Origin: a gamma proteobacterium HdN1
Lineage (GTDB): Bacteria; Pseudomonadota; Gammaproteobacteria; Pseudomonadales; Ketobacteraceae
Direction: 5' to 3'
Length of the DNA stretch: 64,000 bases
Assembly: GCA_000198515.1 (NCBI GenBank)
Contig: FP929140.1
Coordinates: 532,527-596,526, forward strand
In this document: positions 18,157 to 28,078 of the stretch, piece after piece
How the letters are laid out: every line of letters begins with the position of its first letter
Position numbering within the stretch: the stretch's first letter is position 1
Position numbers and translations under genes: made by a program
The notes under the pieces: model-generated
What the model was told of the DNA's origin: nothing
The model's input: only the letters and a program-made list of their open reading frames with translations
The model's database searches: none

Positions 18157-18179
18157 TATGAAGGTGGCGGATATGAAAT
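18150..18179 (+). repeat. 15-bp duplication at the pilY1 start
   Basis: GTAGCTGATATGAAG (18150-18164) and GTGGCGGATATGAAA (18165-18179) both encode VADMK. Each copy carries an in-frame ATG, giving pilY1 two candidate starts, 18158 and 18173. Confidence 0.8.
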
Positions 18180-21100
18180 CGATATTATTGCATTCCGTTG
18201 GAATTCGGGCAGGGATCGGCGGCTTTGCTGCGCTCGCAATGTCAACCATGGGGTACGCAATTACATTGGACCCCGCTCAATCCCCTTTAATCCTTACAGA
18301 GAGCGTTGCTCCCAATCTGCTGCTAACGCTGGACGATTCGGGAAGTATGCGCTGGGCATTCGTGCCCGATGCCATCAATAACACGTGGGGTACACGGCGA
18401 TCAAAATCGGCGTTTTTTAACCCGATGTATTACAACCCTGCTGTAACCTATCCTGTACCGGTAAAATACAATGCCGACGGCACCCGTGCGTCGACGCAGT
18501 ACAGCACAAGCTTTGAGGCGGCCTATAACAATGGCTATGATACCGCGCGCGGCAGTGTGAACCTTGCTAACAGTTATCGGGTGACGTGGGCCTACGACCT
18601 GCTTTCCGGAACCAGCAATTACGGTTACAACAGTACCAGCAACCGGTATGCAACCAATCCTTCAGCAGATTTTGCGGGGGGTACGCTGAGTTCTACCTCC
18701 ACGCAGGGAAGCCCTCAGGCAGGCACTTACTCTGGAAACATTGCCAGCCTGTCTAAGGGTAGTGGTGGCGAGTACACGATCAGCGGCACCGTAGTCAAAA
18801 TCATCCACAAAAGCGGCACCAGTAGTTGTTCGGCCACTTTTAAGTATGGTTCTGGTATTGTGGATAGCGAAACGACGGAAGAAGATGTGCCCAACCCGGG
18901 CGAAACTACCGTTACTACCGAATCTGTAAAAACCACGTATCCCAGCGACAGGACGGCAAGCTGTACGTACTCAAAGTCTCAGGGGTATACGGTGACTGCC
19001 GCTGTCACACGGGTCACGACCACCACCGTGTCAGTGACTCGGGCCGCTGAGGAAAAGTCACCTGTGCCTGCGTACTACTACGTTTATGACGCAACGTTAA
19101 ACAACTGCAGTAATAGCGATGGGGATGACAACTGCTATCGCCGGGTCTGGGTGACTGCTACATCTGGCCAGTTACGTAGCGACGATACGCCTGCGGGCAC
19201 AGACGAGCGTAAGAACTTTGCTGTTTGGTACTCTTTTTACCGCAATCGCGCACTCTCGACGTTATCAGCAGCCAATATTGCTTTTACTGGTTTGCCTTCC
19301 TCTATTCGCTTTGCATGGCAGAGCCTCGGTAACTGCACAACGATCGGTTCTGATTCCACATACTGCAACAAAAACTGGATTCGGAAATTCAACGGGCAGC
19401 ATGCAGGCAGCTTTTTCAACTGGCTGCCGTTGATACCATTCAATCAATCTACGCCGTTAGCTAGCGCCCTGAAGCGGGCCGGCGCATTTTTCTCTTCTTC
19501 GGATCCGTGGGCCTATAACCCCAACCCTCTGGCCGCTAATGGCGCGGCCTTGGCGACGGTGCAGATCCCTGAATATGCCTGCCGTGCCAGTTACCACATT
19601 ATGATGACTGACGGGATGTGGAACGGTACGACCGTAGAGGACGTGCAACCTTCCAGTTTCCGGCATGATGGCACCGACGCGACCATGCCTGATGGGGTGG
19701 GAAAATACACGCAACAACGCCCATTTGTGGCTAAGTATTCTGATGACACCAAAAATCTTGGGGACTTGGCCTTCCATTACTGGGGTACGGATTTACGCAC
19801 GAATCTGGCTAATGATGTAAAGCCCGTGATTGTGGCGCCAAATGCCGCGAACCCCGCAGCCCAATATTGGGATCCCCGCAATGACCCTGCCACTTGGCAG
19901 CACATGACAACCTACACGGTTGGGCTTGGATTGGGCAAGGCGTTGAACTTTGCTGGATTGCAGTGGGCGGGTGGTACCTACGCGGGCCAAGCCTACCAGA
20001 ATCTTCTTAACGGCACCAAGACATGGCCGAAAGCCTCTGCAGATAGTGATAATAACGTCTACGATCTGTGGCACGCGGCAATTAATTCACGTGGGGAATT
20101 TTTTAGTGCGGAATCGCCCGATGCGATTGTGCAGGCGTTCCGTGAAATTGTTAGCCGCATTAGCAATCGAACCACCTCTGCCGGTGCGCCGGGTGTTGTA
20201 GCATCCATCGTGGAAGATCAGTTGACTCGCGAGGTCTATGAGACCAAGTTCAACAGTGAAGATTGGAGTGGCGATCTCACTAAATTCAAGATCAACGAAG
20301 ACGGCATCCGCGTTGCGATCTGGAATGCACAGGCGCAGCTGGAAGGGCGCACTTATTCCAGCCGCAATATCAAAATGTTCGATGCAGATGCCAGCGGCAA
20401 ACTCAAAGACTTTACTTGGGGCAATTTGAGTGATGACCAAAGGGCATTTCTGAACCAGAATTACGATACCAGCTCAGCACCTGTCGACTCTAGGGGCGAA
20501 AGTCGCGTTAACTATATACGTGGCGATCAGAGCGGAGAGAGCAGTGGGGCGAGCTCATTCCGGCCGCGCAGCGGTAAGTTGGGTGATATTGTGAATTCCT
20601 CGCCCGTCATTGTGGGAACACCAAAATTTGTACCCTACCTCGCGGATTTAATTGACGGCGGAAGGGATGCAGATGGCAATAGTGTTTACGAAGCGTTCCG
20701 CAACGCGCATCGTTCTGAGCTGGAAGGCACAGAAACCGCCCCGCCGCGCAGACAAATGGTGTATGTGGGCGGTAACGATGGCATGTTGCATGGGTTTGAT
20801 GCCAGCACCGGCGAAGAACGCTTCGCCTATGTGCCTTCTGTTGCCTTTGAAAATCTCGCAAGGCTGACGGCGCAGAGCTATAAGGGCACCGGCCATCGCT
20901 TTTTTGTAGATGGGACTCCCGTTGTGTCGGATGTGTATTACGATAACGCGTGGCATACGGTGTTGGTGGGCACTATGCGAGCCGGTGGCCGCGCTTTGTT
21001 TGCGTTGGATGTTACGGATCCGGAAAATATCACTCTACTTTGGGAGAAAACATTCAGCGATGCAGATTTCACTAATCTGGGCTATACCTTTGCGCAACCC

Positions 21101-22279
21101 GTGATTGCTCGCTTGCATACGGGAGAATGGGCTGTGGTAATGGGCAACGGTTATGGTAACCAGTCGAGCACAAACGTTGACAAGGCGTCGTTGATGGTGA
21201 TCGACGTGAAGACGGGCGACATGGTGAAGGAACTGGTTGTGGCTGGGGATGCTGCCAAAGCCAACGGCATGTCTTCGCCCAAGCTTGCGGATAATAACAG
21301 TGATGGAATTGCGGATTATGCCTATGCAGGCGATTTGCAGGGCAACGTTTGGCGCTTTGATCTAGTAACGACCAGCGCAACGCCCGCATCCCCTGACCCG
21401 TTCAAAAAGAGCGTAGTAGGGACAATGCTACCAAGCTCATTTGCGGTTTCTTATGCGGGTACGCCGTTTTACAAAACGCTGGATGGCCGTACCAGCGGGG
21501 CTGCGCCGCAGCCGATCATGGCACCGCCGTCGCTCGTGCGCCATCCTACCGGAAAGGGCTATATCGTGGTGTTTGGTACGGGCCGCTACTTTGAAACAGT
21601 AGATGGCAACGTCAACACTACTGCTGCGCAGACTCTGTATGGAATTTGGGATCGGGAAACCAAGGGCCAATCTACGTCTGCACGCACTTCGCCGAAGCGC
21701 ATCAACCTGCAACAGCAGACGATCGACAAGGTAACGAGCGATAATCCCTTTGCGGATAATTCTGCGGTAGCTGGCTTGCGGCTGATCAGCAATAACCCAG
21801 TGACTTGGCTGGACGCTAGCGGTAACACCGTGAAGCAAGGATGGTTCTTGGATCTGAAAGTAGGAAGCACCAATGCAGGTGAGATGATGATCAGCCCAAT
21901 GGCGACCCGAGGCCAATTGCTGCTGGTCAGCACCATTACACCCAACTCAGACCCTTGCAAGGAGGGTGTAGAGTCTTGGTTGTACGGGATTGACCCTGCA
22001 ACTGGCGGCCGTACCAAGTTCTCGGTATTTGATTTAAGCGACGATAAAAAGGTGAACGTTGGCGATACTTACAAGGAAAATGGTGTGGATACCGTAGTAT
22101 CCGCTTATAAAAAATCCGGTTCCGGCGGCTTTACCACCAATAATGGCGAAATCTACACTGCACCCAGTCAGAGTAGCGGCATGATGTACAACGCCGGCCC
22201 GCTCTCACAAGGCCGCCAAAGCTGGCGCACATTGCCTGAAGAGGCCGTCCACGTGGAAACCGAGGAAGAGGCACCCTAA
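18158..22279 (+). CDS. pilY1: type IV pilus tip adhesin/biogenesis factor PilY1
   Basis: 1373 residues from the ATG at 18158; the ATG at 18173 is equally possible because of the 15-bp duplication. After the signal peptide comes a von Willebrand A-like domain with a MIDAS-type motif (LTLDDSGSMRW, D59-x-S61-x-S63). The C-terminal part is the PilC/PilY1 beta-propeller (SSPVIVG, YVGGNDGMLHGFDASTGEE), with a calcium loop in DNNSDGIADYAYAGDLQGN. PilY1 sits at the pilus tip and affects extension, adhesion and surface sensing. A Ser/Thr-rich, glycine-containing linker lies at roughly residues 190-310. Confidence 0.95.
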   Translation: MKVADMKSILLHSVGIRAGIGGFAALAMSTMGYAITLDPAQSPLILTESVAPNLLLTLDDSGSMRWAFVPDAINNTWGTRRSKSAFFNPMYYNPAVTYPVPVKYNADGTRASTQYSTSFEAAYNNGYDTARGSVNLANSYRVTWAYDLLSGTSNYGYNSTSNRYATNPSADFAGGTLSSTSTQGSPQAGTYSGNIASLSKGSGGEYTISGTVVKIIHKSGTSSCSATFKYGSGIVDSETTEEDVPNPGETTVTTESVKTTYPSDRTASCTYSKSQGYTVTAAVTRVTTTTVSVTRAAEEKSPVPAYYYVYDATLNNCSNSDGDDNCYRRVWVTATSGQLRSDDTPAGTDERKNFAVWYSFYRNRALSTLSAANIAFTGLPSSIRFAWQSLGNCTTIGSDSTYCNKNWIRKFNGQHAGSFFNWLPLIPFNQSTPLASALKRAGAFFSSSDPWAYNPNPLAANGAALATVQIPEYACRASYHIMMTDGMWNGTTVEDVQPSSFRHDGTDATMPDGVGKYTQQRPFVAKYSDDTKNLGDLAFHYWGTDLRTNLANDVKPVIVAPNAANPAAQYWDPRNDPATWQHMTTYTVGLGLGKALNFAGLQWAGGTYAGQAYQNLLNGTKTWPKASADSDNNVYDLWHAAINSRGEFFSAESPDAIVQAFREIVSRISNRTTSAGAPGVVASIVEDQLTREVYETKFNSEDWSGDLTKFKINEDGIRVAIWNAQAQLEGRTYSSRNIKMFDADASGKLKDFTWGNLSDDQRAFLNQNYDTSSAPVDSRGESRVNYIRGDQSGESSGASSFRPRSGKLGDIVNSSPVIVGTPKFVPYLADLIDGGRDADGNSVYEAFRNAHRSELEGTETAPPRRQMVYVGGNDGMLHGFDASTGEERFAYVPSVAFENLARLTAQSYKGTGHRFFVDGTPVVSDVYYDNAWHTVLVGTMRAGGRALFALDVTDPENITLLWEKTFSDADFTNLGYTFAQPVIARLHTGEWAVVMGNGYGNQSSTNVDKASLMVIDVKTGDMVKELVVAGDAAKANGMSSPKLADNNSDGIADYAYAGDLQGNVWRFDLVTTSATPASPDPFKKSVVGTMLPSSFAVSYAGTPFYKTLDGRTSGAAPQPIMAPPSLVRHPTGKGYIVVFGTGRYFETVDGNVNTTAAQTLYGIWDRETKGQSTSARTSPKRINLQQQTIDKVTSDNPFADNSAVAGLRLISNNPVTWLDASGNTVKQGWFLDLKVGSTNAGEMMISPMATRGQLLLVSTITPNSDPCKEGVESWLYGIDPATGGRTKFSVFDLSDDKKVNVGDTYKENGVDTVVSAYKKSGSGGFTTNNGEIYTAPSQSSGMMYNAGPLSQGRQSWRTLPEEAVHVETEEEAP

Positions 22280-22698
22280 TGAAATCGCCCATGATCAAAC
22301 TACAACGCACTGCGATGCAAGGGTTCACGCTGGTAGAGCTGATGGTGGTGGTGGCGGTGATCGCCATCATCGCCAGCATTGCCTACCCGTCTTATCAAGA
22401 CAGCGTGCTTAAAACCAATCGTACAGAAGGCAAAGCATTTCTTAGCGAAGCAGCTGCACGGCAAGAAAAGTTTTTTGTGCAAAATAATACTTATACAGCT
22501 TCCGTCGCTGCGCTAGGGTTTAGTTCTGCTAACTCGCCTACCAGCAAGTACACATTGGCAATCAGTAACGTTTCTGGGACCACTTACACGCTAACTGCGA
22601 CACCTGCGCGCACGGATAGCAAGTGTGGAAATCTAACGCTTGACCAAGCCGGCGTTCGTGGTAAATCCGGGAGCGGTTCGGTGAACGATTGCTGGTAG
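22279..22698 (+). CDS. pilE: type IV pilus minor pilin PilE
   Basis: 139 residues with prepilin site GFTLVELMVVVAVIAIIASI. The small globular domain has the two C-terminal cysteines (SKCGNLTLDQ and VNDCW) that form the pilin D-loop disulfide. Its start overlaps the pilY1 stop (TAATG), closing the operon. By position it is PilE, a minor pilin, not the major pilin. Confidence 0.9.
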   Translation: MKSPMIKLQRTAMQGFTLVELMVVVAVIAIIASIAYPSYQDSVLKTNRTEGKAFLSEAAARQEKFFVQNNTYTASVAALGFSSANSPTSKYTLAISNVSGTTYTLTATPARTDSKCGNLTLDQAGVRGKSGSGSVNDCW

Positions 22699-22781
22699 CG
22701 GGCGCCGGGAAATCCAAGGTTGTGAATGACGTGCGGGTTTTCTATGATGGGCCACTACGCTGGCCCGAATAGGACACCCGC

Positions 22782-24686
22782 ATGCAGCTTTCTGTTTCCG
22801 TCCAATTGATGCTGATTGTTGTGGTGGGCTTTGCCTGCCAATGGGGCGCGTGGCGTATTAAAGTGCCCGCGATTTTGCCCCTGCTGTTGTGCGGTATTGC
22901 ACTGGGGCCGGTGCTGCACTTTTTGTATCCACAAATGATTTTTGGCGAAATGCTGATGCCGAGCGTATCAATCGCGGTCGCGATTGTGCTGTTCGAAGGC
23001 TCCATGACGCTCAAATTTTCCGAAATTCGCGGGTTGGCGAAGCCCGTACAGCGGCTCGTTACGGTAGGCGCGCTCATCACTTGGGTCATCCTGACGCTGA
23101 CAACGTGGTGGATCACCGATCTTTCGATTGAGCTTTCCCTATTGTTTGGCGCATTAGTGACGGTGACAGGCCCGACCGTCATTGTTCCCCTGCTGCGTAG
23201 CGTGCGGCCCGTGGCGAGCGTTGCGCGGATTCTGCGCTGGGAAGGTATTGTGATCGACCCGATTGGCGCCTTGCTTGCCGTTATGGCCTATGAGTTAGTG
23301 TTGGCGACGCGCACTGAGGCGGCGCTGCCAGGCGCAATTGCTTTGTTTATTTACACGACTGGGTTTGGCGCGCTGGCGGGGTTTATTACCGCACACGCCA
23401 TGGGGCAGGCGCTCAAAAGGCACTGGCTGCCCGAGTATCTACGCGCGTTCATGGTGTTGGCCTTGGTAGTGGGCTTGTTTGTGCTGGTGAATGATGTAGT
23501 CAAAGAAGCGGGCTTGGTGGCCGTTACGGTATGCGGAATCACGCTGACTAATCTAAAAGGCGTAGATACCACGGACATTCTCCACTTTAAGGAGAATTTA
23601 ACCGTGCTGCTGATTTCCGGGCTTTTTATTGTGCTTGCATCACAGCTTCAGCTAGAGCACTTGAGCCAGCTTGGTATGACTGCGGTAATCATTCTCGCGG
23701 TGGCCCAGCTAATTGCGCGGCCGCTCTCGGTAATGATCAGCACTGCAGGTAGCGCGTTAGGATGGCGGGAACGGGCGCTGCTTTCTTGGGTGGCGCCGCG
23801 TGGAATTATTGCTGCATCCGTTTCGGCACTGTTTGCGCAGCGTTTAGCGGAGCAGCATATCGAAGGCGCGGAGTTGCTCGTACCGCTCACTTTTATGATG
23901 ATTATTGGCACGGTGTTGTTGCAAAGCATCACCGCGCGCCCAATGGCTCGTTTATTGAAAGTTGCGGAACCTGAGCCGACGGGAGTTTTGGTGATTAGTG
24001 CTAGTCCGGTCGCTTGCGCAATCGCTTCGATTTTGCAAAGTAACGGATTTAGCGTGACGCTGATTGATTCCAACTGGGGCAATATCAAGGCTGCGCGTAT
24101 GCAGGGCCTGAATACCTTTTACGGGCATCCGGTTTCCAGCTATGCCGATCATGCGCTCAATTTGGTGGGTATTGGCCGTATGTTCGGCCTTAGCCAGTAC
24201 CACGAATTGAACACCGTTGCGGCGATGCGCTATCGAATGGAATTTGGCACGCAAAATATTTATACCCTGACCGAAACCGTCGGTACCGATGAGAAAATGA
24301 CGACCAACGATCGCTATAAGGGGCGGTTTTTGTTTCACGATGATATGACCTACGATTTGCTGGCAGGGCCGCTGGCGCGAGGTGCAGTGTTGCGGCAAAC
24401 CAACTTGACCAGCGAGTTTGGTTTTGATCAATACATCAGTCAGCCTTCTCGCATTATCACGCCGCTATTCGCGATTGATCCTAGCCATAGGCTGTGCATT
24501 TTTACGAGTGAAAACAAGTTCCGTCCGGTGGCCGGTTGGTCGGTGATTGGTTTGGTGGAAGATCGCAAAAGCTCGGAAGGTGTTGCCAAAGGTATGTCTG
24601 AGCCAGTGATGATGGGCGATATACCGCTGGCGCCAAGGATTCCCACGGCGCCGCGTGCCCCTATTGAATCTCGCCTTCCGGCGTAG
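22782..24686 (+). CDS. CPA1-type monovalent cation/proton antiporter with RCK-like domain
   Basis: 634 residues. The first ~390 residues hold about twelve membrane helices with CPA features (ILPLLLCGIALGPVL, VTVTGPTVIVPLLRSVRP, WVAPRGIIAASVSALFAQRLAE). It should exchange Na+ or K+ for protons at the inner membrane. From about residue 400 a Rossmann-like cytosolic domain follows (GVLVISASPVACAIASILQSNGF, then VTLIDSNWGNIKAARM), similar to RCK/TrkA-N nucleotide-binding modules, so activity may respond to NAD(H) or ATP. Single gene between the pilin operon and a convergent Sel1 gene. Confidence 0.88.
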   Translation: MQLSVSVQLMLIVVVGFACQWGAWRIKVPAILPLLLCGIALGPVLHFLYPQMIFGEMLMPSVSIAVAIVLFEGSMTLKFSEIRGLAKPVQRLVTVGALITWVILTLTTWWITDLSIELSLLFGALVTVTGPTVIVPLLRSVRPVASVARILRWEGIVIDPIGALLAVMAYELVLATRTEAALPGAIALFIYTTGFGALAGFITAHAMGQALKRHWLPEYLRAFMVLALVVGLFVLVNDVVKEAGLVAVTVCGITLTNLKGVDTTDILHFKENLTVLLISGLFIVLASQLQLEHLSQLGMTAVIILAVAQLIARPLSVMISTAGSALGWRERALLSWVAPRGIIAASVSALFAQRLAEQHIEGAELLVPLTFMMIIGTVLLQSITARPMARLLKVAEPEPTGVLVISASPVACAIASILQSNGFSVTLIDSNWGNIKAARMQGLNTFYGHPVSSYADHALNLVGIGRMFGLSQYHELNTVAAMRYRMEFGTQNIYTLTETVGTDEKMTTNDRYKGRFLFHDDMTYDLLAGPLARGAVLRQTNLTSEFGFDQYISQPSRIITPLFAIDPSHRLCIFTSENKFRPVAGWSVIGLVEDRKSSEGVAKGMSEPVMMGDIPLAPRIPTAPRAPIESRLPA

Positions 24687-24703
24687 GTGCGCCGTATCAC
24701 CCG

Positions 24704-25282
24704 TTATTGTGCGCCGTATATCGACACCATACTGCAGGCGAGTGCGAATCCGCTGTCGCAGGATTTGCGGTACCAGACCAAGGCTTGTTCTAGGTTTACT
24801 TGTACGCCGATGCCTTTTCTGTAGGCATGGCCAAGTGCGTATTGGGCATTTTTGTCACCTTGCAGTGCCGCCTGCTTGTACCAGTAGATGGCCTCAACGG
24901 GGTCTGCGGGGCCGCCTTCTCCATGCTCAAGCAGGGAGCCCAAGTTCGCCTGTGCCGTGCTGTTGCCCTGCTTGGCCGCTAATGCAAACAGTTCTCTTGC
25001 CTTGCGCAGGTTTTCGTCGCCTTCCGCATGCCAGTATTCCATCGCCAATTTGACCTGCTCCTCTGCGCTGGTGGGTAGGGCAGTTGAGTTTTTTGCTGTA
25101 TCGGCCGCGCCAAGAACGGATGCCAACACTTCCGAAGCGCTAGACTCAGATGCGTCGATTGTGGAGGATGCGTTGCCTAGGGCGGCGAGAGGGTTGTAGG
25201 CTTCTGGCTCAGAGGCGACAAGTGGGTTGGCGTAGGTTGAGAAGGCGAGTATGGAAAGTACGGTGGTGAGTGCTTTTTTCAC
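24704..25282 (-). CDS. periplasmic Sel1-repeat protein
   Basis: 192 residues, GTG start, signal peptide ending near SEPEA. At least three Sel1-like (TPR-type) repeats follow: KARELFALAAKQGNSTAQANLGSLLEHG, EAIYWYKQAALQGDKNAQYALGHAYRKG and QALVWYRKSCDSGFALAC. Such proteins scaffold protein interactions in the envelope. No partner is indicated; it is convergent with the antiporter gene. Confidence 0.8.
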   Translation of the reverse strand: MKKALTTVLSILAFSTYANPLVASEPEAYNPLAALGNASSTIDASESSASEVLASVLGAADTAKNSTALPTSAEEQVKLAMEYWHAEGDENLRKARELFALAAKQGNSTAQANLGSLLEHGEGGPADPVEAIYWYKQAALQGDKNAQYALGHAYRKGIGVQVNLEQALVWYRKSCDSGFALACSMVSIYGAQ

Positions 25283-25485
25283 GGGTTCAGATCCTTGTGA
25301 ACGTACTGCTAATTGGTGCTAATTAGTAAGCATAACTCCGTGGCGATTCTAATTGGGTGTGTTGTGACCGGTCTATTGGGGGTTTTCCCGTAGGCTGTTG
25401 GTTGTGGGTTAGCGAAGCCGCTGGGTGGATAAATCCTGCACAATGTGACGAAGCTGGAACTGCTGAACCTTCCGGCGATCATGCG

Positions 25486-25881
25486 TCACAACAGGTGAGT
25501 CGATTGCCCTTGGGCCGTGAGAAGCGCCACTGCCTTCTTATCGAAGGAAACGAAGGTTTCTCCGCCAAGCCAGCTGCCTTCGTAGGCAATAACACCATCG
25601 GCAAAATCGCCGCCTGCATCGAGCACCCGCAAGCCGACCTCCACGGCGGGTCGGTTCACTTCTACGTTGGCGGCGGCCAGTAGTGCTCGGATTGCGTTGG
25701 CCGCGTCGGCTTGCGCGAAGCCATACACGCGGAGCAGCACCCAAACGAATTCACATAGACATTGTAGCGCGACCGCGATCAACTCAGCGTCGGCCAAAAC
25801 TGCGGCGGCGACGGTCGCTTGTGTTGGGTCGTCGCACACAACGGCACGCACAAGCACATTGGTATCCACTGCGACCTTCAT
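25486..25881 (-). CDS. vapC: PIN-domain toxin, VapC family
   Basis: 131 residues from the ATG at 25881; a longer frame upstream runs through the antitoxin gene and is not supported. It opens MKVAVDTNVLVRAVVCDD with the first catalytic Asp; the later Asp/Glu residues are in DAGGDFADGVIA and VSFDKKAVALL. VapC toxins cleave tRNA or rRNA. Its start overlaps the antitoxin stop as ATGA. Confidence 0.88.
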   Translation of the reverse strand: MKVAVDTNVLVRAVVCDDPTQATVAAAVLADAELIAVALQCLCEFVWVLLRVYGFAQADAANAIRALLAAANVEVNRPAVEVGLRVLDAGGDFADGVIAYEGSWLGGETFVSFDKKAVALLTAQGQSTHLL

Positions 25882-26129
25882 TCCTTGCCTGCCCATCCTT
25901 GTGCCGCCGCCTCGTTGATTTCTTCGATGGTGGCAACCTTCTGCGTTTTGCCCGCGAGCAGGCCGACGAAGCTGGCGATTGTCCCAGCAGGCCGCGCCGC
26001 CTTGAGTACACACCGACCGTCTGGCAGCAAGTCCAGCTCGATCTTGTCACCTAGCTTGATGCCGAGGTGCTGCAGTACTTCCTTCCGAAAGGTCACTTGT
26101 CCCCGTGCGGTAACGGTCAGTATGGTCAT
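25878..26129 (-). CDS. vapB: AbrB/MazE-type antitoxin for VapC
   Basis: 83 residues. The N-terminus MTILTVTARGQVTFRKEVLQHLGI is the swapped-hairpin AbrB DNA-binding fold; the C-terminal helix (TIEEINEAAAQGWAGKE) should bind and inhibit the toxin. First gene of the module, directly upstream of vapC. Two 17-bp direct repeats lie just before the start codon and are candidate operators. Confidence 0.85.
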   Translation of the reverse strand: MTILTVTARGQVTFRKEVLQHLGIKLGDKIELDLLPDGRCVLKAARPAGTIASFVGLLAGKTQKVATIEEINEAAAQGWAGKE

Positions 26130-26132
26130 GAT

Positions 26133-26165
26133 GTTTTGCCTTCGTAATTGTTTTGCCTTCGTAAT
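26133..26165 (-). promoter_or_regulatory. direct repeats upstream of vapB
   Basis: GTTTTGCCTTCGTAAT occurs at 26133-26148 and again at 26150-26165, a period of 17 bases, ending 3 bases before the vapB ATG on the minus strand. The arrangement fits a VapBC autoregulatory site; the AAGG within each copy could also act as ribosome site. Confidence 0.5.
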
Positions 26166-26346
26166 ACTGCAGGTTGGCCCCTTAATGGTAATGCAAAAAT
26201 GCCTTACTATCAATCTTCGTAAAACGATACTTTTCTGGCAGCGTTTTTGGCAGTGACGTAGCGCCAATCGTTGCCAGTGGTGTCTTGTTTTAGGCGGTTT
26301 GCGAACTTTTGTAGTGGTGTATGCGTGCCGCTGTGCGGAGTACAGC

Positions 26347-26384
26347 CTCAATGAGGCCGCAGCAAAAGCGCTGCGGAAATTGAG
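26347..26384 (-). terminator. leuA terminator-like hairpin
   Basis: Two nested stems: CTCAAT (26347-26352) with ATTGAG (26379-26384), and CCGCAGC (26357-26363) with GCTGCGG (26370-26376), loop of six bases. Located 45 bases past the leuA stop. Confidence 0.55.
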
Positions 26385-26428
26385 AGGTCGCTCAACTCGA
26401 CAAAATCACCGCTCATCTCTAGTTGTGG

Positions 26429-28078
26429 TCATGCTACACAACCCCGCCCACCCGCCGCAATCACCGCCATGATGGAAGCCGTTACGATGTTGGCGTGAAT
26501 GCCGGCGCCGAATACCGATTTGCCAGACTGCTCGCCCTGCATTTCAACGATGGCAATGGCGTTGGCGTCGGCCCCTTGGCCTACCGAGCGTTCTTCGAAT
26601 GAGATGATTCTCATCGGGATTTGCAGCGCGTTCATGGTGGCCTCAATGGGGCCGTTACCCGTGCCGCTGACTCGGTGAGTGTGGCCATTCTGAGCGACGG
26701 TAATGTCAATGCCCTGCTGGTTTCCCGAAGTGTGTAGCTCGTGCGTCTGGTAGCGTGTTTTGGCCGTTGCGGTTTCTGTGTAGGAGAGGTTAAATAATTC
26801 CCACAAATCCTCGGCGCTGAATTCACCGCCGTTTTGATCCATTTTTTTCTGCACGATGCCGCTAAATTCCACCTGCATACGGCGCGGCATTACGATACCG
26901 TAATGCTGTTCCAGTAAGTAGGCGATGCCGCCTTTTCCGGATTGGCTGTTTACGCGGATGATGGAGTCGTAGCTACGGCCAAGGTCTTCCGGATCAATGG
27001 GCAAATAGGGGATTTCCCAAAAATCGTTCGGCTGGCGCACACTGAAACCTTTTTTAATGGCGTCTTGGTGGGAGCCGGAAAATGCCGTAAATACCAAGTC
27101 GCCGGCGTAGGGGTGGCGTGGGTGAACCGGCAATTGCGTGCAGGCTTCGGCGGTGCGGGCGATTTCGTTGATGTTGGAGAAGTCCAATTTTGGATCAATT
27201 CCTTGGCTGTAGAGGTTCAAGGCGAGGGTGACGATATCGACGTTGCCTGTACGTTCGCCGTTACCGAACAAGCAGCCTTCGATGCGATCTGCGCCTGCCA
27301 TAACGGCGAGTTCTGCGGCGGCCACTGCACAGCCGCGATCGTTGTGGGGATGAACGCTCAATACTACGGCATCGCGTCGCTTAATGTTGCGGTGCATCCA
27401 TTCGATCTGGTCGGCATAAACGTTGGGCGTTGCCATTTCCACCGTGGCTGGTAGGTTGATGATGACTTTTCGCGTGGGAGTTGCGCCCCATTCGGCGGTG
27501 ACGGCATCGACGACTTCTTTGGCGAAAGGTAATTCGCTGCTGCTGAACAATTCTGGGCTGTACTCCAAAATCCATTCGGTTTGCGGCTGTGCGGCGGTGA
27601 GTTCACGGATTTGGCGCACACTGCTTACCGCCATTTCGATTACGTCGGCTTTGGACATGTTGAACACCACATCGCGGAATACTGGCGATATGGCGTTGTA
27701 AACGTGAACAATCGCGCGTTTTGCGCCAGACAAAGATTCAACCGTGCGCTCAATCAAATGCGGGCGCGCTTGAGTGAGCACTTCAATGGTGACGTTATCC
27801 GGAATATGGCCGCCTTCAATTAATTCACGAACAAAATCGAAATCCGTTTGCGAGGCCGAAGGGAAGGCCACTTCGATTTCCTGAAATCCAATCTCGCACA
27901 ACATTTTGAACATGCGCATTTTGCGCGTGCGGTCCATGGGTTCGAACAGCGCCTGATTGCCGTCACGCAGGTCGGTGCTCATCCAGATGGGGGCTTGTTC
28001 AATGGTACGGTTGGGCCATTGGCGATCCGCCAAAGCGATGGGTGGAAAAGCACGGTATTTGCGAGCGGGGGGCGTCAT
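26429..28078 (-). CDS. leuA: 2-isopropylmalate synthase LeuA (type 2)
   Basis: 549 residues from the ATG at 28078, chosen because an AGGAG site lies 9 bases upstream and the sequence from KYRAFPPIALADRQWPNRTI on matches the family. It condenses acetyl-CoA with 2-ketoisovalerate, the first step of leucine synthesis. Motifs: STDLRDGNQALFEPM, metal-binding HPHNDRG, and CLFGNGERTGNVD. The C-terminal ~150 residues form the leucine-sensing regulatory domain. Divergent from an Lrp-type gene, which may control it. Confidence 0.95.
   Translation of the reverse strand: MTPPARKYRAFPPIALADRQWPNRTIEQAPIWMSTDLRDGNQALFEPMDRTRKMRMFKMLCEIGFQEIEVAFPSASQTDFDFVRELIEGGHIPDNVTIEVLTQARPHLIERTVESLSGAKRAIVHVYNAISPVFRDVVFNMSKADVIEMAVSSVRQIRELTAAQPQTEWILEYSPELFSSSELPFAKEVVDAVTAEWGATPTRKVIINLPATVEMATPNVYADQIEWMHRNIKRRDAVVLSVHPHNDRGCAVAAAELAVMAGADRIEGCLFGNGERTGNVDIVTLALNLYSQGIDPKLDFSNINEIARTAEACTQLPVHPRHPYAGDLVFTAFSGSHQDAIKKGFSVRQPNDFWEIPYLPIDPEDLGRSYDSIIRVNSQSGKGGIAYLLEQHYGIVMPRRMQVEFSGIVQKKMDQNGGEFSAEDLWELFNLSYTETATAKTRYQTHELHTSGNQQGIDITVAQNGHTHRVSGTGNGPIEATMNALQIPMRIISFEERSVGQGADANAIAIVEMQGEQSGKSVFGAGIHANIVTASIMAVIAAGGRGCVA

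Larger units (their letters stand above)
26130..26428. other. region between vapBC and leuA
   Basis: About 300 bases holding the direct repeats upstream of vapB and, near 26347-26384, the likely leuA terminator hairpin. No additional ORF with coding character was seen. Confidence 0.55.
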
